A DNA stretch of 64,000 bases. Origin: Hymenobacter lucidus. GTDB taxonomy: Bacteria; Bacteroidota; Bacteroidia; Cytophagales; Hymenobacteraceae. The DNA lies in assembly GCF_020447265.1 (NCBI RefSeq), contig NZ_JAJADR010000010.1:1-64000 (forward strand), read 5' to 3'. Shown piece by piece: positions 23,069-30,086 of the stretch. The notes under the pieces were generated by a model, which ran no database searches, was not told the DNA's origin, and was given only the letters and a program-made list of their open reading frames with translations. The first letter of the stretch is position 1, and each line of letters opens with the position of its first letter. Both the position numbers and the translations under genes were made by a program.

Positions 23069-24328
23069 ATGCCTGCCTCTGACTCTCCGCCCCAATTAGG
23101 CTTGCGGGCCAACTGGCCCCAATTCACCCTGCTGGTTGTCATCAACGCCTTTGTGGGCGGTATGGTCGGCCTGGAGCGCAGCATTCTGCCCCGGCTGGCC
23201 GAGCAGGAGTTTCACCTAGTGGCGCGCTCAGCAATCCTTTCCTTTATCGTCGTCTTCGGACTGACCAAAGCGGCCGCCAACTACTACGCCGGGGCCTGGG
23301 CGAATCGGGTGGGCCGCAAAAACCTGCTGCTCATCGGTTGGCTCTTTGGCCTGCCCGTGCCGCTGCTGCTGCTCTGGGCGCCCTCCTGGGGTTGGGTGAT
23401 TGCCGCGAACGTGCTGCTGGGCCTGAACCAGGGGCTGGCCTGGTCGAGTACGGTGGTGATGAAGATTGATTTGGTAGGACCCAAACAGCGGGGACTGGCC
23501 ATGGGCCTGAATGAGTCGGCCGGCTATCTGGCGGTGGCCGCCACCGCGTTCGCCTCGGGCTGGCTGGCCACCGAATACGGGCTGCGCCCTTATCCCTTCT
23601 ACCTGGGCATCGGGCTGGCCATAGCTGGGCTGCTGGGCTCATTGTTCGTGCGCGATACCCGCCACCACGTGGCCTTGGAGGCGGCGCAGGCACCCGCCGG
23701 CCCGAGTGGTCCGCCGCTGACGTTCTGGGACGTGAGCTGGCGGCACCCTAACCTGGGCTCGGTCACGCAGGCCGGACTGGTCAATAATCTCAACGACGGC
23801 ATGGTCTGGGGGCTGCTGCCGTTGCTGCTCGCTGGCAAAGGGTTTTCACTCACGCAAATCGGCACCGTGGCGGCCATGTACCCGGCCGTGTGGGGCCTGG
23901 GCCAGTTGCTGACTGGTCCGCTGGCCGACCGGTTCTGCAAAAAGACTCTGCTCTTCGGGGGCATGCTGCTGCAGGGCGCGGTGCTGCTGACCATGCTGTT
24001 CGCTTCCTCGTACCCGGCATTTTTAGTACTGGCGGGGTTGCTGGGGGTGGGCACGGCCCTGGTGTACCCTGTCTTCCTGGCGGCCGTGGCCGAATATGCA
24101 CCGCTGGCGCAGCGGGCGCACATCATCGGCATCTTCCGGCTCTGGCGCGACGCGGGCTACGCTGTGGGTGCGTTGCTCACCGGGGTGCTAGCCGACTGGC
24201 TGGGGCTGTCGGCGGCGCTGGGGGCCATTGGCGGGCTTACCGTGGCCTCGGCAGCAGTCATTGAGTACCGTATGCATTGCGCAACTATGCAGCCAGTCCA
24301 AGCCGCGCCATCCCAAATAGGGATATAG
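23069..24328 (+). CDS. MFS transporter in the sulfur operon
   Basis: This 419-residue protein has about twelve helices. An MFS motif-A-like loop lies between helices 2 and 3 (AGAWANRVGRKNLLLIGWLFG, about residues 75-95), and a GPLADRFCKKTLLFGGMLLQ repeat occupies the second half. Members of this subgroup occur beside ArsR-rhodanese and MBL-fold genes in other Bacteroidota, as best I can recall; their substrate is unknown. In this operon sulfite, thiosulfate or another sulfur product is likely (inference). The gene starts 13 bp after the rhodanese-MBL gene and is the last of the sulfur island. The Tn3-like end repeat at 24389 lies 60 bp beyond its stop. Confidence 0.85.
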   Translation: MPASDSPPQLGLRANWPQFTLLVVINAFVGGMVGLERSILPRLAEQEFHLVARSAILSFIVVFGLTKAAANYYAGAWANRVGRKNLLLIGWLFGLPVPLLLLWAPSWGWVIAANVLLGLNQGLAWSSTVVMKIDLVGPKQRGLAMGLNESAGYLAVAATAFASGWLATEYGLRPYPFYLGIGLAIAGLLGSLFVRDTRHHVALEAAQAPAGPSGPPLTFWDVSWRHPNLGSVTQAGLVNNLNDGMVWGLLPLLLAGKGFSLTQIGTVAAMYPAVWGLGQLLTGPLADRFCKKTLLFGGMLLQGAVLLTMLFASSYPAFLVLAGLLGVGTALVYPVFLAAVAEYAPLAQRAHIIGIFRLWRDAGYAVGALLTGVLADWLGLSAALGAIGGLTVASAAVIEYRMHCATMQPVQAAPSQIGI

Positions 24329-24388
24329 CTTGCTGCCAACCGCTGCTCGTAGTCCGCTTTAATGCTTTTAAAGAAATGCTCCGTGACG

Positions 24389-24426
24389 CTTAGCGGGAAT
24401 TTGGGTTCCTACCTTAATATTACCAC
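24389..24426 (+). repeat. Diverged Tn3-type 38-bp terminal repeat
   Basis: The 38 bases begin CTTAGCGGGAATTT and share TTCCTAC with the right end of the 20-kb element (48737-48774). The match covers the inner half well (14 of 14, then TTCCTAC), but the outer end does not finish in CCCC. The orientation places the element to its left, that is, toward the sulfur and metal genes. No matching opposite end was found in the window. Confidence 0.55.
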
Positions 24427-24463
24427 TGGCACTCAACAGCAGAAGGGTCTTACCAGCAAATTA

Positions 24464-24494
24464 ACAACTAAATTTACAACTAATACAACAACTA
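24464..24494 (+). repeat. Phased ACAACTA repeats 3' of the par genes
   Basis: ACAACTA occurs at 24464-24470, 24476-24482 and 24488-24494, exactly 12 bp apart. The complementary element TAGTTGT recurs with the same 12-bp phase upstream of parA at 25550-25579 and once between the two par genes (24839-24845). Phased short repeats around a parA/RHH pair are typical centromere/operator sites. Confidence 0.7.
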
Positions 24495-24797
24495 CTTTTG
24501 GTTGTTGTATTTCGCTTCTTTCTCAATCTTTTCCTTCACTGCCGACACGACGAAATCGTGAATAGAGATGCGGTCACGCTTGGGTAGGCTATCCTGAATA
24601 GCGCGTATCTGCGCCAATTCACTCTCATAAATCTTAAAGGTAAAGGACTTCAACTTATCCTCTTCCGGTTCTGACTTGGCCAGGGTGGCAGCAGAATCTT
24701 CTAGAACAGATCCTCCCTTGTTAATCATCTCCTGCATTGCTGGATTTACAAGTGACACAGGGGGAGTAGGAGGGAGGCCGAGCTTTGGTTTCTTCAT
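24492..24797 (-). CDS. Ribbon-helix-helix partner of ParA (ParB-like)
   Basis: This 101-residue protein has a disordered Pro-rich N-terminus (KPKLGLPPTPPVSLVNP) and an acidic linker (about residues 35-47). The C-terminal ribbon-helix-helix part is KSFTFKIYESELAQIRAIQDSLPKRDRISIHDFVVSAVKEKIEKE (about 50-94). A short strand, KSFTFKIY, before two helices is the MetJ/Arc fold layout, as in ParG, omega and other centromere-binding partners of small ParA proteins. It lies 51 bp downstream of parA in the same transcript. Its flexible N-terminus would stimulate ParA, as in ParG (family knowledge). Likely binding sites are the ACAACTA/TAGTTGT repeats on both sides of the pair. Confidence 0.75.
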   Translation of the reverse strand: MKKPKLGLPPTPPVSLVNPAMQEMINKGGSVLEDSAATLAKSEPEEDKLKSFTFKIYESELAQIRAIQDSLPKRDRISIHDFVVSAVKEKIEKEAKYNNQK

Positions 24798-24848
24798 GGT
24801 TTACGTTGCTAATTGACTTCTAATTGCACAAGCGATTTTAGTTGTGAA

Positions 24849-25526
24849 TCAGGTTGTTGATTTGCTTGTCGTATTAGTTGCTTTTGCAGCCAGCTCTACA
24901 CTACTACATAAGTCATTGACTTCTGCTATTGCTTTCTCGTCACCAGGCTTCAGTTCCAACACGCCTAGACCAGCGGCAGCGGCATTGCCAAACGAAATCC
25001 GGTTACCCATAGCCGTCTCCAGAAACTGCAGGTACTCCGAACTACGAAGCAGCTCAGCAGCCTCCTCCTTATAGGTACCGCGGGCATCTGCCTTATTGAT
25101 GAAAGTCAGGCAACGCAACGCCGGGTTGAAAGGCGTTACCTCCGCAATCAGATTTTCCACTTTGCGCAGGGTCCAGATATCCAGTGACCGGGGAGCAAAG
25201 GGTACCAGGTACACGTGGGATATCGTCAAGGCCGAGCGTTGGCTTACCGTATCACGTCCACCCGTGTCAATGACGATGTCGTCGCACTTGGTGGCCAGGC
25301 GTTGCACCTGGGCGTTTAACTCCCGGCCGGTCACCTTCACCGCCGTATACCCTAAGTCGCCATCGAGCGTCTGGTGGCGGAAGGAGGTGAAGTCCGTTGC
25401 TGACTCCTGGTCATCGGCATCGATCAGGATCACATCGCGCCCTTGCCGCAGCAGGTACACTGTTAGATTCGTGGCGACAGTAGTTTTTCCACTACCACCC
25501 TTAATACCGCCTACTGTGTAGATCAT
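24849..25526 (-). CDS. parA: ParA-family plasmid-partition ATPase
   Basis: This 225-residue protein is of the short (type Ib) ParA class without an N-terminal helix-turn-helix. The deviant Walker A box GGIKGGSGKTT lies at residues 6-16, Walker A' (LIDADDQESATDF) at about 35-47, and the Walker B-like DIVIDTGGRD at about 84-93. The DADxQxS signature and the missing DNA-binding domain are diagnostic. It positions plasmid copies along the nucleoid together with the RHH protein encoded just downstream. A promoter on the minus strand (CAA at 25584-25586 and CAAAACTA at 25555-25562 as read on the plus strand) overlaps the TAGTTGT repeats. The pair is therefore probably autoregulated. Confidence 0.92.
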   Translation of the reverse strand: MIYTVGGIKGGSGKTTVATNLTVYLLRQGRDVILIDADDQESATDFTSFRHQTLDGDLGYTAVKVTGRELNAQVQRLATKCDDIVIDTGGRDTVSQRSALTISHVYLVPFAPRSLDIWTLRKVENLIAEVTPFNPALRCLTFINKADARGTYKEEAAELLRSSEYLQFLETAMGNRISFGNAAAAGLGVLELKPGDEKAIAEVNDLCSSVELAAKATNTTSKSTT

Positions 25527-25549
25527 GTTGTCAATAGTGAACCGAATAC

Positions 25550-25586
25550 AGTTGCAAAACTAGTTGTAAACTAAGTTGTATTACAA
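25550..25586 (-). promoter_or_regulatory. parA promoter overlapped by 12-bp phased repeats
   Basis: AGTTG cores at 25550, 25562 and 25574 are spaced exactly 12 bp. Minus-strand TAGTTTTG (25562-25555) fits the TAnnTTTG -7 element, and TTG (25586-25584) lies 21 bases upstream. Partition protein bound to the repeats would cover both elements. Confidence 0.65.
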
Positions 25587-25666
25587 CGCCAAAGCAAGTT
25601 GATCTCAAAAAAGTGTGCTTACTGGATTGACAGAAATTCTAAGATTTACTGAAAAACGACTTTCAT

Positions 25667-25682
25667 TAGGTTCAGGAACCTA
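25667..25682 (+). promoter_or_regulatory. Palindrome overlapping a TAnnTTTG element
   Basis: TAGGTTCAGGAACCTA has 7-bp perfect arms and a 2-bp centre. Its last two bases begin TACATTTG (25681-25688), a good -7 element. This lies ~85 bases upstream of the small gene at 25768. A repressor bound there would block the promoter; which repressor is unknown. Confidence 0.5.
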
Positions 25683-25767
25683 CATTTGCGCCTGGGAAGA
25701 CAAGTAAAGAGACGGCATTCCGTCCTATCTACTTACATACCAGCTCATCCTCTCTAGCGATACACGA

Positions 25768-26016
25768 ATGACTCGAAACGAGTTGGAGGCCGCGGGTTTT
25801 GTTTACGCTGATTACCTGCCCCAAGGAACCCACTATGGACAGGGCGACCTCTACGTTCTGCTCACCGGTAGCAAAACCGTGCGCGTCTATTTGCCTTATG
25901 CGTCCGACCTAGTGGAAGTGGCCACTGGAGATTTATTCTCGCCCGACGTGTATTACCAGGGCCCAATTAAAGACTTGGAGGAACTGCTTCGTTATGTGCA
26001 GGGTGCTTTACGGTAA
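25768..26016 (+). CDS. Small hypothetical protein
   Basis: This 82-residue soluble protein matches no family I know. It has normal codon use for the window. The composition is rich in Tyr, Asp and Leu, with predicted strands in the middle (DLYVLLTGSKTVRVYLP) and a C-terminal helix (KDLEELLRYVQGAL). No signal peptide, membrane segment or metal motif is visible. A palindrome over a promoter-like element lies 85 bp upstream, so it may have its own regulated transcript. The gene after it is broken. Confidence 0.55.
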   Translation: MTRNELEAAGFVYADYLPQGTHYGQGDLYVLLTGSKTVRVYLPYASDLVEVATGDLFSPDVYYQGPIKDLEELLRYVQGALR

Positions 26017-26085
26017 GCACGCACAAACGCATCACAGCAACCAGTCACGGTCTGCTAGTGAGGTTTGATACCTGCGAAAATACTA

Positions 26086-26340
26086 CTAGCTTGTCCGGCG
26101 GCCGGGCAGAGGCAGGTTATGCGTAGCCGACACTCTGGCTGCGGCGTTCCAGCAGGACTGTGTCGGCCACACGCTCTGGAGCTGCCCGATTTTTTCTCGG
26201 AGGCCTACCAGGCGAAAGCCGGCTACTTCGTACAGCTTCACCGCGGCCTCGTTTTCGAGGAAAATACCTGCCTGCAGGGTCCACATGCCCTGAACATCCG
26301 ACTCGGCAATTAGCGCGGCCAGCTGCCGGGCTACCCGGCG
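26086..26340 (-). pseudogene. GNAT acetyltransferase (ArsN-like) C-terminal fragment
   Basis: The minus strand encodes ALIAESDVQGMWTLQAGIFLENEAAVKLYEVAGFRLVG and then LREKIGQLQSVW. This is the C-terminal half of a phosphinothricin/arsinothricin-type GNAT acetyltransferase (typical WTLQAGIFPEN.AS..LHE..GFR.VG.RE.IG). The N-terminal half with the start of the acetyl-CoA site is missing. The open frame upstream to 26436 is only the antisense of the neighbouring epimerase fragment, so the real homology stops at about 26337, where the two broken genes abut. Confidence 0.7.
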
Positions 26341-26665
26341 GGCGGCAAAAATTACGTCCATATGCGCGACGTGGCCGTGGCCACGGTCAATGCCCTGACG
26401 CAGGGGCGAGTCGGTGAATCCTACATGCTGGGCCACCAGAATCTAAGCTACCGGGAAGCCTTTGCTCTAATGGCCCGCCTGATGGGCGTACGCGCGCCTG
26501 ACTGGCTGGCCCACGCAGCTTAATTCAGCTATGGAAGCCGTGGCCAACAATGGTCATTATTTCAGCGTGCATAAGGCTCGTACCGAGTTGAGCCTGACCC
26601 AAACCGAATTAGAGAAAGCCATCGCCGAAGCCTTTCAGTGGTTTAAAGTCTATCGCTATGTTTGA
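26337..26665 (+). pseudogene. NAD-dependent epimerase/reductase, C-terminal fragments
   Basis: Two open stretches on the plus strand belong to one extended SDR-type protein. GKNYVHMRDVAVATVNALTQGRVGESYMLGHQNLSYREAFALMARLMGVRAP comes first. After a stop and a gap, GHYFSVHKARTELSLTQTELEKAIAEAFQWFKVYRYV follows. The N-terminal Rossmann part with the GxxGxxG motif is absent, and a TAA at about 26520 interrupts the C-terminal domain. The NYVHxRDVA..T..AL..GR.GE.Y.LG.QN pattern is that of dihydroflavonol-4-reductase-like epimerases. This is decay, not a working enzyme. Confidence 0.65.
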
Positions 26666-26925
26666 TACTCAACCGCTGCCCTCCGCCAGCACGGCTGGTA
26701 CGGAGCCGACCACACCGGCATCCCCGGTCCGGCGAAAGCCCCTGCGGGGGGCAGGCCCGTTCGCTGGGTGACCCGATCCGAGTCAGGCATCGGCCGCCCG
26801 TGCGCTGTGCCAGCAAGGGACAGCGGTGGTACTCAATGGGCCGTCACCCGGAGCAGCCGGAGCATACCCGCCAAGCATTCGAGGCGGGGGGCTTACTCGA
26901 GATTGTCTTCCGGAGAGTGTTTATG
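26658..26925 (+). pseudogene. Short-chain dehydrogenase, N-terminal fragment with frameshifts
   Basis: Starting at the ATG at 26658 (MFDTQPLPSASTAG...), three frames together give the SDR start: VTRSESGIGRPCA (the degraded TGxxxGIG cofactor motif), ALCQQGTAVVLNG and HPEQPEHTRQAFEAGGLLEIVF. At least two frameshifts separate these parts, and everything after the first third of an SDR is missing. It begins where the epimerase fragment ends, so both look like leftovers of one oxidoreductase operon. Confidence 0.55.
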
Positions 26926-27106
26926 GTTTTTTACTGGTCCATAACGTAGTGAGCTGTTGCTCTGCCCGCTCATAGAGCCGTTGCAAGGCTTTGTGCTTGC
27001 GTTTTAATAGTAAATAGCGCCGCTGCCCAGCTACAGCGATACCACTAGCCAGTAGCAGTAACATGCTGAGCAATAATTCCAACCACGTCATACCTAAATC
27101 AAACAA
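26921..27106 (-). CDS. Small single-helix membrane protein (hypothetical)
   Basis: This 61-residue ORF has one clear membrane helix (MTWLELLLSMLLLLASGIAVAG) followed by a basic, Arg/Lys-rich tail (RRYLLLKRKHKALQRLYERAEQQL) that could form a cytoplasmic coiled coil. No family is recognised. The membrane-plus-basic-tail layout is unlikely for a chance ORF, but the gene is isolated between broken genes and empty sequence, so expression is uncertain. Confidence 0.45.
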   Translation of the reverse strand: MFDLGMTWLELLLSMLLLLASGIAVAGQRRYLLLKRKHKALQRLYERAEQQLTTLWTSKKP

Positions 27107-27473
27107 GTATAGTCGACCAAAACGAGCCGATAAGGAAGGTCCTTGCTCTCCCGTCCTAAAGCCAGCCTGTAGGTAAGCAACGACTACTGTCGCTTTGCCT
27201 GTAGAGTAACATCCTGAGTCACTACCTCCTGATCGTACGGTTCAGACCTTATGCTGCGGGAGACGGTTGCCGGTAGCCTGCCGAAATGGATCGCATGCCG
27301 AAGGACCACCGGAAAAAGCTCGTCGCACAAGTGTCGACGAGCTTACCCTGAAGTTTCCTTTCCCTACCCTCATGGGCCGTGCGAAGATAGGGGATAAGAG
27401 TCTTTCGATGACGTCCCACGCATGAGAGAGCGGAGCAGTAAACGGATCTTATCCACTGCTCCGGCTGGCAGGT
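27107..27473. other. 367-bp intergenic stretch with one perfect hairpin
   Basis: No coding region was seen. At 27316-27325 AAGCTCGTCG and at 27335-27344 CGACGAGCTT are perfect 10-bp inverted arms around a 9-base loop. No T-tract follows, so it is not a textbook terminator; it may serve as a bidirectional terminator or a protein site. Confidence 0.5.
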
Positions 27474-27983
27474 TCAATTGGCATGTAAGGACCAAAAGGA
27501 GCGCCTATCATTGATTGCTCGCTTATCAGGGAACCGTCTCAGCAGCTGTAGCCGACCATGGGCTTCTCGGACCAGAATCCAATGCTGAGGTACCGTAGCA
27601 GCCGAGAAGCCGTGTGAGGCCAGATAGTGCTGAACAGATTCCTGCATCTGCCCGGAGGCATCTAAGGCGGCTGGTAACATCTTCCCCCTATACAAAAGTA
27701 GTTGCGCGTGCACTGTCGGCCGGCCATACCAAAAAAAGCAAGGTTGACGGCCTACTACATTGATCAAGACCAAGGGAACGAGCACAGTCAACAAACAGGA
27801 GAGGTAGGGAGCCTGCTCGCCACCATAGCCCAAAAAGCTACTGCCAACTAACAGATAGCAACTATTAAAGGTCCGTAGTCCAGCCGGCGCCGGATTTATG
27901 AATAAGCGACTACCCAGCAACACACTTGCGCAGAGCGCAAGCCCCAGTAGAAAGTACCCGAGTGGTGAACGGTAATCTGTCAT
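27474..27983 (-). CDS. Hypothetical membrane protein
   Basis: This 169-residue protein has three likely membrane helices in its first 85 residues (SPLGYFLLGLALCASVLLGSRLF; FNSCYLLVGSSFLGYGG; YLSCLLTVLVPLVLINVVG). A soluble C-terminal part of mixed character follows (VHAQLLLYRGKMLPAALDASGQMQESVQHYLASHGFSA...). No known family is recognised. Hydrophobic N-terminus plus soluble tail suggests a membrane-anchored protein with a cytoplasmic domain. It lies 97 bp upstream of a small secreted protein gene on the same strand but shows no clear operon link. Confidence 0.55.
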   Translation of the reverse strand: MTDYRSPLGYFLLGLALCASVLLGSRLFINPAPAGLRTFNSCYLLVGSSFLGYGGEQAPYLSCLLTVLVPLVLINVVGRQPCFFWYGRPTVHAQLLLYRGKMLPAALDASGQMQESVQHYLASHGFSAATVPQHWILVREAHGRLQLLRRFPDKRAINDRRSFWSLHAN

Positions 27984-28079
27984 ACTACCAGGAGTTTACA
28001 AAAGTCACGTGTCCGATCAATCCGTGCTTAATACAGCTTGAGACTCTTTCCTTGCTATACACGGTGGCACAAGGCCACT

Positions 28080-28340
28080 TTAATTGGGAGATGCACAGGT
28101 AAGGCAGTGCCGCTGTTGTGCCAGTAATAAGAGCCGCTCCCACTCCGGGGTAGATAAAATCAGACTGTTCTCAGTGGAGGACCAGGTCATCACCGGGTTG
28201 ATGCTGGTAAGCAGCGTTTCACAGGCCTGTTTCGAGCAGGTTTTAATCGGTATCCCGTGCTGGACGAGTTCAGCATGGAGAACCGTTGTTATCTGGGCCT
28301 GAATGGCACTGGGCAGGAAAGTAAATGCAGCCAGGAGCAT
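28080..28340 (-). CDS. Small secreted protein with four Cys (hypothetical)
   Basis: This 86-residue protein has a short signal peptide (MLLAAFTFLPSAIQAQ, cleavage likely after AQA or QAQ). The mature part of about 70 residues carries Cys in KTCSKQAC and HCLTC. The pattern of a CxxxxC pair and a CxxC pair in a small periplasmic protein suggests a metal-binding or disulfide role (inference); no family is recognised. A CATTAA-type direct-repeat box lies 114 bp upstream (28454-28469), the same box found before copper-cluster genes at the other end of the window. It may therefore share their control. Confidence 0.55.
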   Translation of the reverse strand: MLLAAFTFLPSAIQAQITTVLHAELVQHGIPIKTCSKQACETLLTSINPVMTWSSTENSLILSTPEWERLLLLAQQRHCLTCASPN

Positions 28341-28453
28341 AAGACAAGACGTGTGGTTGCTGGATAGGCGGGAACGTAAAGAAGACTATATACTAGTCTG
28401 CGCGAGCAGATTCCTACAAGAAAAGAATCCGGATTAGCATAGAATGAACCTCA

Positions 28454-28469
28454 CATTAAAAAACATTAA
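28454..28469 (-). promoter_or_regulatory. Direct-repeat box 1 (CATTAA, 10-bp spacing)
   Basis: CATTAAAAAACATTAA contains two CATTAA half-sites whose starts are 10 bp apart, as expected for an OmpR/PhoB-type regulator dimer on one DNA face. It lies upstream of the minus-strand gene 28080-28340. Similar boxes occur at 56486, 57214 and 60931, all in the same orientation relative to minus-strand genes. Confidence 0.62.
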
Positions 28470-28671
28470 CAGCATCCCTGCGGCGAAGGCTCTTGTTGGG
28501 AAGGTGGGTCAGTATGCAGAAAAGCCCCGTGTTTTTACCCGGTTCGGAGCTACACTGCGTTGTCACCATTATCGAATTGAGCGTTCAGTGCGTGAAGTTA
28601 TTGGTCATTGAAGATTAGGTGCGCGTAGCGAAGATGAATTGACGGAAGCCTGGCTGGCAGACGTAGCAATA

Positions 28672-28709
28672 GGGGTAGCACTAGAGTAGGAACAGAAATT
28701 CCCGCTAAG
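28672..28709 (+). repeat. Left 38-bp Tn3-type inverted repeat
   Basis: The repeat starts GGGGTAGCACTAG and ends CCCGCTAAG. It is the perfect inverse of 48737-48774. The GGGG start and TAAG end are the signature of Tn3-family ends, and the orientation puts the interior on its right. Confidence 0.9.
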
Positions 28710-28786
28710 AATACAGGCAGTAGCTGCTAGGGAGAAAGTTGACCGTCAGAAAACACAATCTACGTGGCTGATCTACGACCGTATAC

Positions 28787-30061
28787 TCAGCAAAACTGCA
28801 CGCGTAGGGTGTGGCGGGTGCCTGCTTGCGCGTAGGCGTACTCGATGCCAAAGCCGTAATAAGAGCAGATGTGCTGGGCAATGCTCAAGCCCAGCCCCGG
28901 TGAGTCGGAGGCAGCATTGTGCTTGCGGAACCGCTCGAAAAACTGTGCCGGATCTACCGATAAGGCTGGCCCCGTATTGCTGATTTCCAACATGCGGCGG
29001 TTGAGCAGCACGTCTACCCGGCCGCCGGGGTGATTGTGCTTGATGGCGTTGTGGAGCAGGTTCTGCAGCAGCGAATCGGCCAGGCCCGGGTGCAGGGTGA
29101 GCGGCGGCAGCGGCAGGTCTGCGTGCAGGGTGAGTGTCAGCTGGCGGGCTTCGAGCAGCGGCTCCAGCAGCGCCACCCGGTCGCGTAAGACCTGATCCAG
29201 GTAAACCGGCACGGCCTGGGTGGGAGCGAACTGGTGATTTTCGAGGCGGGTGAGCAAGGTCAGGGACTGGTGCAGGCGTGAGAGGCGCTGGGTACCACCC
29301 AATGCGTCGCTGAGCAGGGTAGTCAGTTGCTCGTCCTCCTGCAGCACCGGGGCCTGTAGCAACTGCTCCAGCTTGGCCTGAATAATGGCCAGCGGCGTTT
29401 GGGTTTCATGGGCCGCGTTTTCCGTGAACTCGCGCAGACTTTCATAGTCGGCTACCAGCCGCTGGCTGAGTTGGTTCAGGGCTTGGTTCAGCTCGGCAAA
29501 TTCCTCAATGGCGGGCGTGGGCAGCCCCAGGGGTTGATGCCGGTGGAGGTCGTACGCGCGCAGCGCCGCCAGCGTGTGCTGAAATGGCTTCCAGACCCGA
29601 CGGGCCAGCCAGCGGTTGAGCGTCACTACGCCAGCCAGCAGCAGGGCCAGCACACCCAGCATGACGCCCAATACCACGCCCAGCACATCCTCCGTTTCCA
29701 CCAGGGACTTGCGCAATGTTATCCATTCCAGGGCCCCAGCCGGGTCTCCGGGCCGCAACTGGAAGGTCAGCTCGCGGTAAGGCACCATTTCCTGTTCCAA
29801 AGGGTCCAGCAGGAGCGTGTCGCTAAATCCGAGTGCCCGCGGGCGTGGGCGGCGGTCGAGCTGGTAGGCAAAGGGCGTAGCCGGCAGGGGCCGCCCCCGC
29901 GCCACGAGGGCACGCAGGTACAGCTCGCGATTCACGAGTTGCTCCTCTACTTCGCTGCGCAATGCCCAGTCCAGGCCGAGGTACAGCAACACACTGGCCA
30001 CCATGAAAAGCCCGGCGGTGAGCAGCAAGTAGTAACGGGTAGTGGTGGCCAGCAGCTTCAT
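28787..30061 (-). CDS. Sensor histidine kinase (system 1)
   Basis: This 424-residue two-helix membrane kinase has a first helix at about residues 9-31 and a periplasmic domain of ~95 residues. A second helix (about 126-148, VLGVVLGVMLGVLALLLAGVV) and HAMP-like segment follow. The HisKA box is FTENAAHETQTPLA, with phospho-acceptor His218 and Gln where the paralog has Arg. The ATPase part has an N box (LLHNAIKHN), SNTGPAL and GLGLSIAQHIC. The ATG at 30061 gives the normal KLL...RYYLL start. It is 25 bp downstream of its response regulator. The kinase is clearly paralogous to the one at 30897. The signal is unknown; the neighbourhood suggests metal or envelope stress. Confidence 0.88.
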   Translation of the reverse strand: MKLLATTTRYYLLLTAGLFMVASVLLYLGLDWALRSEVEEQLVNRELYLRALVARGRPLPATPFAYQLDRRPRPRALGFSDTLLLDPLEQEMVPYRELTFQLRPGDPAGALEWITLRKSLVETEDVLGVVLGVMLGVLALLLAGVVTLNRWLARRVWKPFQHTLAALRAYDLHRHQPLGLPTPAIEEFAELNQALNQLSQRLVADYESLREFTENAAHETQTPLAIIQAKLEQLLQAPVLQEDEQLTTLLSDALGGTQRLSRLHQSLTLLTRLENHQFAPTQAVPVYLDQVLRDRVALLEPLLEARQLTLTLHADLPLPPLTLHPGLADSLLQNLLHNAIKHNHPGGRVDVLLNRRMLEISNTGPALSVDPAQFFERFRKHNAASDSPGLGLSIAQHICSYYGFGIEYAYAQAGTRHTLRVQFC

Positions 30062-30086
30062 GGATGGGAGCGAGAACGGGCTAAGC

